Made by a program: the position numbers and the translations under genes. A stretch of DNA of 64,000 nucleotides. Origin: Convivina intestini (GTDB lineage: Bacteria; Bacillota; Bacilli; Lactobacillales; Lactobacillaceae). Every line of letters starts with the position of its first letter. The first letter of the stretch is position 1. The notes beneath the pieces were generated by a model. The model did no database searches. It was not told where the DNA came from and was given only the letters and a program-made list of their open reading frames with translations. Shown here piece by piece: positions 60,257 to 64,000 of the stretch. Where the stretch lies: NCBI RefSeq assembly GCF_003096575.1, contig NZ_QEKT01000004.1, positions 1 to 64,000 of the forward strand. Reading direction: 5' to 3'.

Positions 60257-61900
60257 TTAATCAACGGTTACCATCAAGGTCCGTTCCCCGGCAATTCGAA
60301 TATTATCGTGATCAATATAGACGACTGTTTTACCTAATTCTTGATGCAAGTACCGCATTAAACTAACTATAATTTCTTTGGTTTCGGTATCCAAGTCAGA
60401 CGTAATTTCATCGAAGAAATAAAAATCACAATCACTAATGAGAGCGCGGGCAATCGCAATTCGCTGACGTTGTCCACCAGAAAAATTATCACCATTCTCG
60501 GCGACAGCGCTATCCAACCCTTCTGGTAGTTGTAGCACAAAGTCATCCATTTTAACCTTGCGCAGCGCTGACCAAATTTGATCATCCCTAACCGTGTCCG
60601 GATTATCAAATCCTAACAAAAGATTTTCACGAATACTTCCTGGCAGCAAGGAACTATTTTGATCCACATAAGCTAAATGTTTTCGGAAAGTAAAAATATT
60701 AACATCTTTTCGATTAAGCCCATTGATGTAAAAATCACCTTCATCAAGATCATACATACCCGATAAAATCTTTAAAATGGTTGATTTTCCACTGCCATTC
60801 TTTCCCTTTAAGCGGATTAATTCATTTTGCCCAATGGCTAAATGGGGAATGTAGATTGAATGACCACCAGGATAACGGAAGCTACCTTCCTTGATGGCCA
60901 CCTCTTCAATTTGTTCAATTTTACGTTGACTAGGGGTGGCTTTTTCAACCGGCATATTAAACAGCCGCTCTAGATTTTTTACCACGCCGGTAACCTTGGC
61001 AATATTCGTGTACTGTCCAGCAATACTAGTAATTGGGGCAATCAATTGGAAAGTAAACATGACATATGACACCAGTGCGCCCACCGTCATGACTTTTTGA
61101 GTAACGGCTAAGCCACCTAAACCGATGATTCCCAGTAGAGACACCATCATAATCACATTGATCAACGGATTTAACACGGCAATCAATTTTAGTTGTTTTT
61201 GAACCACTCGATAGATTTTACGAAAGACCTGATTACCTAATTCGGTCACCTTTTCTTCAGCACCGTAGGACTTCACAACCAAATCAGACTGCAAAATGCT
61301 GATTGCTAGTTGATTAGCATCAGCGGTTAATTGCTGCGTTTCCGTAAAGTATTTAGAAATTTTTCTAGATATCAAAGCAATCAAGAATCCCAGAAGTGGA
61401 ATAGTTACCATCAAGGTCAAGGTTAATTTAAAGTTTAAAACCAGTAACATGACAAAGGACCCGATAATGGTAATGGTCCCTGTTAATAATTGAGGTAGTG
61501 AACTAGAAAGCACTTCGGAGATCAAATTCGTATCATTAACTAGGCGGCTGGCCAAAACCCCCGACGACTGTTCATTTAACTTCAAATACGAGAAATAGTT
61601 ATAGCGACTCCACAATCCTTGGCGAATATGCATGACCGCTGAGGCAGCTAAGTCTCCTAAGGTGTAGTAGGAAATAACGCCAGAAACTAAATCAAAAAGC
61701 AGTAAAGCAATTGGAAAGATAATGGCCTGCGCCTGCATGCCCTTACCAAAAAAGCCATTTACTAGTGATTGGAGACTGTAACTAAAAAGCAGTGCATTCA
61801 CTGCTGAGAAAATCGTTAAAAAAAGAGCGAAATACAACCGTTTAAAATTTAAATCGGCATATTTCTTTATAAAAGTATATAATCCAGTTTCTGTTTTCAT
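60257..61900 (-). CDS. ABC exporter (fused permease-ATPase)
   Basis: Half-transporter of the lipid/drug/peptide exporter type. The 547 residues hold six membrane segments (about 15-320) and an ATPase domain with Walker A GKNGSGKST near 365, Q-loop VDQNSSLLPGSI, signature FSGGQRQRIAIARAL near 475 and Walker B FYFFDEITSDLD. There is no N-terminal C39 peptidase, so it would not cleave double-glycine leaders. The ribosome binding site is weak. A 23-codon ORF and two 40-codon peptide genes lie upstream on the same strand, which makes peptide export plausible; drug or lipid export is the alternative. Confidence 0.88.
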   Translation of the reverse strand: MKTETGLYTFIKKYADLNFKRLYFALFLTIFSAVNALLFSYSLQSLVNGFFGKGMQAQAIIFPIALLLFDLVSGVISYYTLGDLAASAVMHIRQGLWSRYNYFSYLKLNEQSSGVLASRLVNDTNLISEVLSSSLPQLLTGTITIIGSFVMLLVLNFKLTLTLMVTIPLLGFLIALISRKISKYFTETQQLTADANQLAISILQSDLVVKSYGAEEKVTELGNQVFRKIYRVVQKQLKLIAVLNPLINVIMMVSLLGIIGLGGLAVTQKVMTVGALVSYVMFTFQLIAPITSIAGQYTNIAKVTGVVKNLERLFNMPVEKATPSQRKIEQIEEVAIKEGSFRYPGGHSIYIPHLAIGQNELIRLKGKNGSGKSTILKILSGMYDLDEGDFYINGLNRKDVNIFTFRKHLAYVDQNSSLLPGSIRENLLLGFDNPDTVRDDQIWSALRKVKMDDFVLQLPEGLDSAVAENGDNFSGGQRQRIAIARALISDCDFYFFDEITSDLDTETKEIIVSLMRYLHQELGKTVVYIDHDNIRIAGERTLMVTVD

Positions 61901-61911
61901 AAATATTCACG

Positions 61912-61920
61912 TTATCCACA
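61912..61920 (+). promoter_or_regulatory. Single DnaA box before the exporter gene
   Basis: A perfect TTATCCACA twelve bases upstream of the exporter ATG, separate from the main cluster. It may be chance. Confidence 0.5.
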
Positions 61921-61924
61921 TTAA

Positions 61925-61996
61925 TTAGGTCTTAGATTGAGCTTCGATGCTCAAAAAGAGCATCGAACCTGCTGATACACCTGTTAAGTTTAACAT
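61925..61996 (-). CDS. 23-aa ORF upstream of the exporter, with internal hairpin
   Basis: A 23-codon ORF (MLNLTGVSAGSMLFLSIEAQ plus SKT) with a GAGGA ribosome binding site eight bases before ATG. It ends 24 bases before the exporter start. A perfect 10-bp hairpin (TTCGATGCTC/GAGCATCGAA, 61943-61967) lies inside it. Possibilities are a leader peptide controlling exporter translation, a short secreted peptide, or a chance ORF. Only the ribosome binding site, position and hairpin support it. Confidence 0.4.
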   Translation of the reverse strand: MLNLTGVSAGSMLFLSIEAQSKT

Positions 61997-62076
61997 AAAG
62001 ACATTCCTCAAATAAGAACAAAAAATCGAACTGATAGATACAGTTTACCAATCATTCCGCCTGCAGTGACAACAAA

Positions 62077-62105
62077 AAAGAGAGTCCACCAAGGTGTCTC
62101 TCTTT
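62077..62105 (-). terminator. Terminator after peptide gene A
   Basis: AAAGAGAG(T)CCACC / GGTG(T)CTCTCTTT stem with one internal mismatch, then TTTTTTG on the minus strand. Confidence 0.8.
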
Positions 62106-62141
62106 CTCATTTATGTGGTTTATTACAAACCTACACTTATC

Positions 62142-62264
62142 TTACTTACCGAACAAACGCAAGAAGAAAGCAAAAACGTTAGCCAATGGGCTGTTGTTTG
62201 AGTTGCTTGTGTGTGTAGTGTTTGATGAACCAGGCAAGATGTGCCAGAAATCCATTGAGAACAT
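62142..62264 (-). CDS. 40-aa peptide, copy A of a tandem pair
   Basis: A 40-codon gene with AAGGAGC ribosome binding site. It has a hydrophobic N-terminus (MFSMDFWHILPG), a Ser/Thr/Asn-rich middle (SSNTTHTSNSNNS) and an amphipathic, Phe-rich end (PLANVFAFFLRLFGK). There is no signal peptide, double-glycine leader or Cys. It is nearly identical to copy B (differences at residues 4 and 34) and has its own promoter (62298-62325) and terminator. An exporter gene lies downstream. I do not recognise the family; a leaderless bacteriocin, signalling peptide or small membrane-active protein are candidate roles. Confidence 0.7.
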   Translation of the reverse strand: MFSMDFWHILPGSSNTTHTSNSNNSPLANVFAFFLRLFGK

Positions 62265-62297
62265 GTGCAGTAGCTCCTTCCTCTAAAATATGTACAA

Positions 62298-62325
62298 ATT
62301 ATACCATTTTTATTTGAAATTCCAA
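62298..62325 (-). promoter_or_regulatory. Promoter of peptide gene A
   Basis: TTGGAA-N16-TATAAT on the minus strand, with extended TGG before the -10. Confidence 0.65.
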
Positions 62326-62332
62326 ACAAAAA

Positions 62333-62384
62333 AAGAATATCTTTCGATATTCTTCTAGAATAATTAGTAATTAAACTAATTATT
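62333..62384 (-). terminator. Two tandem hairpins after peptide gene B
   Basis: AATAATTAGT/ACTAATTATT (62359-62384) lies first after the stop codon. AAGAATATC/GATATTCTT (62333-62354) follows, with a T-run on the minus strand. The second is the likely terminator. Confidence 0.8.
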
Positions 62385-62393
62385 TTATTTTTT

Positions 62394-62516
62394 TTACTTA
62401 CCAAACAAACGCAAGATGAAAGCAAAAACGTTAGCCAATGGGCTGTTGTTTGAGTTGCTTGTGTGTGTAGTGTTTGATGAACCAGGCAAGATGTGCCAGA
62501 AATCCAATGAGAACAT
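62394..62516 (-). CDS. 40-aa peptide, copy B of a tandem pair
   Basis: Same 40-codon design as copy A, with Leu4 for Met and Ile34 for Phe. The DNA of the two coding regions and of their ribosome binding sites (AAAGGAGC) is almost identical, while the flanking sequence is not. That points to a recent duplication or gene conversion under selection on the peptide. It has its own strong promoter (62549-62577). It lies after the HAD gene with no terminator seen between, so it may also receive readthrough. Confidence 0.7.
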   Translation of the reverse strand: MFSLDFWHILPGSSNTTHTSNSNNSPLANVFAFILRLFGK

Positions 62517-62548
62517 GTGTATAGCTCCTTTCCTTATAAGATACATTA

Positions 62549-62577
62549 ATTCTATATAAAATTATAAAACATGTCAA
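62549..62577 (-). promoter_or_regulatory. Promoter of peptide gene B
   Basis: Minus-strand TTGACA-N17-TAGAAT, about 33 bases before the peptide ATG. A near-consensus promoter. Confidence 0.75.
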
Positions 62578-62601
62578 GTATAGGAATGTTATAAGTTTAT
62601 T

Positions 62602-63420
62602 TTATTTTGCTAAAACATATTCTTGAATGGCATGGGCCACACCGTCATGGTTATTATCCAAACCTTGAACTTGCGCAATTTTTTTAACTGGATCAATGGC
62701 ATTACCCATGGCCACCCCGATACCAGCGGCTTTAATCATCGATAAATCGTTTTCCTGATCACCAATTGCCATTGTTTCTTGGGGGTCAACATTAAGATAT
62801 TTGGCCAAAGCTAACAAAGCATTTCCTTTAGAAGCCGTTTGATTCATAAACTCTAAATTGTGAGCAGTCGAACGAACTACTTCCATTTTATCCTGAATAT
62901 CCGCTGGAACCTTGGCCTGCAAGTCATTTAATTTATCGGCTTCAGCCATGGCAATTAACTTAATAAAATCAATGCCGGCGAGTTCATCTGCATGGTCATG
63001 AACATGCAGTGGTAAATGGACTAAATCATTTTCGTAACTGGCCCAATAATCAATCAAATGATTGGTGGTATAGGCTTGGTCCATCGCTTCGACTTGTAAG
63101 TAAGCCCCTTCTTGTACCATAAAATCGTTAACTTCTTTGAAATCATCCAAAGTTAAGGTGTTACGATGGATAATTTGCTGACCATCAGCAGTTGCCATTA
63201 GACCCCCATTATGGGTAATTACAAACTGACTAGCCTGATCTAATTTTAAGCTCTTTAAAATGTCTTTTACGCCACTAATAGGCCGTCCTGTGGTGATAAC
63301 CACTTTAACTCCTTGGGCTACCGCATCATCAACTGCCTGAGCAACTGCCGGTGTAATTTCTCTTTGGTCATTTAATAAAGTACCATCAATATCAATTGCA
63401 ACAATTTTGATATCAGCCAT
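62602..63420 (-). CDS. Cof-type HAD-IIB phosphatase
   Basis: Haloacid dehalogenase-family phosphatase acting on sugar phosphates or similar small molecules. The 272 residues contain motif I AIDIDGTLLNDQ (nucleophile Asp), motif II VVITTGRP, and the C-terminal DQENDLSMIKAAGIGVAMGNA with the metal-binding Asp. A cap domain of type C2 lies between. I start at ATG 63420 after AGGAGA; the longer frame overlaps the xpk terminator. The substrate is unknown. Confidence 0.92.
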   Translation of the reverse strand: MADIKIVAIDIDGTLLNDQREITPAVAQAVDDAVAQGVKVVITTGRPISGVKDILKSLKLDQASQFVITHNGGLMATADGQQIIHRNTLTLDDFKEVNDFMVQEGAYLQVEAMDQAYTTNHLIDYWASYENDLVHLPLHVHDHADELAGIDFIKLIAMAEADKLNDLQAKVPADIQDKMEVVRSTAHNLEFMNQTASKGNALLALAKYLNVDPQETMAIGDQENDLSMIKAAGIGVAMGNAIDPVKKIAQVQGLDNNHDGVAHAIQEYVLAK

Positions 63421-63451
63421 TTTATTTCTCCTATTAATTTTTGGGACAAAA

Positions 63452-63476
63452 AAAGGATTGGCAGAACCAATCCTTT
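63452..63476 (-). terminator. Terminator after xpk
   Basis: AAAGGATTGG/CCAATCCTTT with a 5-nt loop and T-run on the minus strand. Confidence 0.9.
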
Positions 63477-63490
63477 TTGACCCATTAATA

Positions 63491-64000
63491 TTACTTAAGG
63501 GCAGTCCACTTCCAGTCAGTGAACTCTTCGATATCACGACCTTCTTCACGAGTAACCTTGAAGTGCTTTGCCAAAATATCATCCATCTTAGCGATGAAAG
63601 TATCAGCAGCAGCTTGGTCAATAACACCACGACCAGAAAGGATGCTTACAGCTTCCTTAGCTTGGTGGAAACGATCCAAGTGTGAGTAAACACGCATGTC
63701 GTAAGTAGTAGTGATGTCACCATCTTCACGGTAACCATGAACAAAGACATCGCCACGGAACTTACGCTCGAAGAAGAATGATTCAATCAAGTCTTCATAA
63801 CCGTGGTAACCAAAGACAACTGGTGTATCAGCTTGGAAGAACTTATCGAATTCTTCAGCAGGCAATTCACGTTCGTCGTTACCTTCAGCTTCAGACTTCT
63901 TTTGCAAACGAAGCAATTCAACAACGTTTACGTAGCGGAACTTAACATCAGGGAATTCCTGGTTAACCAACCACAAAGCGGCCAAAGTTTCGATAGTTGG
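63491..64000 (-). CDS. xpk: Phosphoketolase (3' part; runs off the window)
   Basis: C-terminal part of xylulose-5-phosphate/fructose-6-phosphate phosphoketolase, the key enzyme of heterolactic fermentation. About 169 codons are in the window. Family patterns include LWLVNQEFPDVKFRYVNVV, DTPVVFGYHGYEDLIESFFF, VHGYREDGDITTTYDMRV and the ending ATGRG-type SILSGRGVIDQAAAD. The N-terminal thiamine-diphosphate binding part lies right of 64000. It ends with a strong terminator. It links with adhE and rbsK/rpiA in pentose and ethanol metabolism. Confidence 0.95.
   Translation of the reverse strand, partial: PTIETLAALWLVNQEFPDVKFRYVNVVELLRLQKKSEAEGNDERELPAEEFDKFFQADTPVVFGYHGYEDLIESFFFERKFRGDVFVHGYREDGDITTTYDMRVYSHLDRFHQAKEAVSILSGRGVIDQAAADTFIAKMDDILAKHFKVTREEGRDIEEFTDWKWTALK

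Noticed and set aside
62123-62425. A 100-codon Cys-rich open frame on the minus strand across both peptide genes
   Set aside because: It is an out-of-frame reading of the duplicated peptide units and crosses two terminators and a promoter; the 40-codon frames have ribosome binding sites and near-identical sequence, so they are the real genes.
1-64000. CRISPR arrays, insertion sequences or prophage
   Set aside because: No regularly spaced repeats, no transposase-like ORF and no phage structural genes were seen; the only repeated elements are the hsdS repeats and the peptide duplication.

Overview
The window looks like a chromosomal segment of a low-GC, heterofermentative lactic acid bacterium of the Lactobacillaceae, most likely from the Leuconostoc/Weissella branch. 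The genus is inferred, not proven. The main evidence is a phosphoketolase at the right edge, a full-length bifunctional AdhE, a GH13 sucrose phosphorylase, ClpL, a tetrahydrofolate riboswitch on an ECF S-component gene, and Firmicutes-type ribosome binding sites and terminators. The walRK-htrA-rlmH block and a leftward rRNA promoter pair suggest that the replication origin lies to the right and that most leading-strand genes read leftward.

Left part (1-10.9 kb): tandem rRNA-type promoters point off the left edge. Next come dut-radA, gltX and cysS (all leftward), a small GNAT gene, clpL with a small HTH gene, a divergent AbrB-membrane fusion protein, and an RNA methyltransferase. 10.9-17.3 kb: a compact type VII (ESAT-6/Yuk) secretion locus, esxA / 56-aa ORF / esaB / essB / essC. 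It lacks recognisable esaA and carries a tiny ORF, absent from usual minimum-length gene calls, at the essA position. 17.5-24.4 kb: adhE, a YczE-like membrane protein, folT-thiD under a THF riboswitch, and prfC. 24.4-33.1 kb: two nutrient ABC importers, oppABCDF and a polar amino-acid system. The substrate-binding proteins of both lack a lipobox cysteine. 33.3-40.5 kb: an ABC-F protein, a VOC-like protein, tRNA-Lys, an XRE-membrane regulator, divergent rbsK/rpiA, DUF805 and small membrane proteins, and a multicopper oxidase.

40.5-49.1 kb is the main accessory region. It holds a type I restriction-modification locus in which a two-TRD hsdS, two headless hsdS cassettes in opposite orientations, and matching inverted repeats surround hsdM. 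hsdR and a tyrosine recombinase lie on the other strand. The layout suggests a phase-variable specificity switch in which hsdM itself can be flipped and hsdM-hsdS-hsdR can be joined into one operon.

49.2-64 kb: tRNA-Ser, a small unknown gene, nnrE, proC-proB-proA, sucrose phosphorylase, rlmH, a dense DnaA-box cluster, htrA, a shortened walK and walR without yycHIJ, and prs. Then come an ABC exporter, a 23-codon ORF, two tandem 40-aa peptide genes that each have their own promoter and terminator, a HAD phosphatase, and the 3' part of xpk. The duplicated peptide genes beside a stand-alone exporter are the best candidate for an undescribed secreted-peptide system. All regulatory calls were read by eye.
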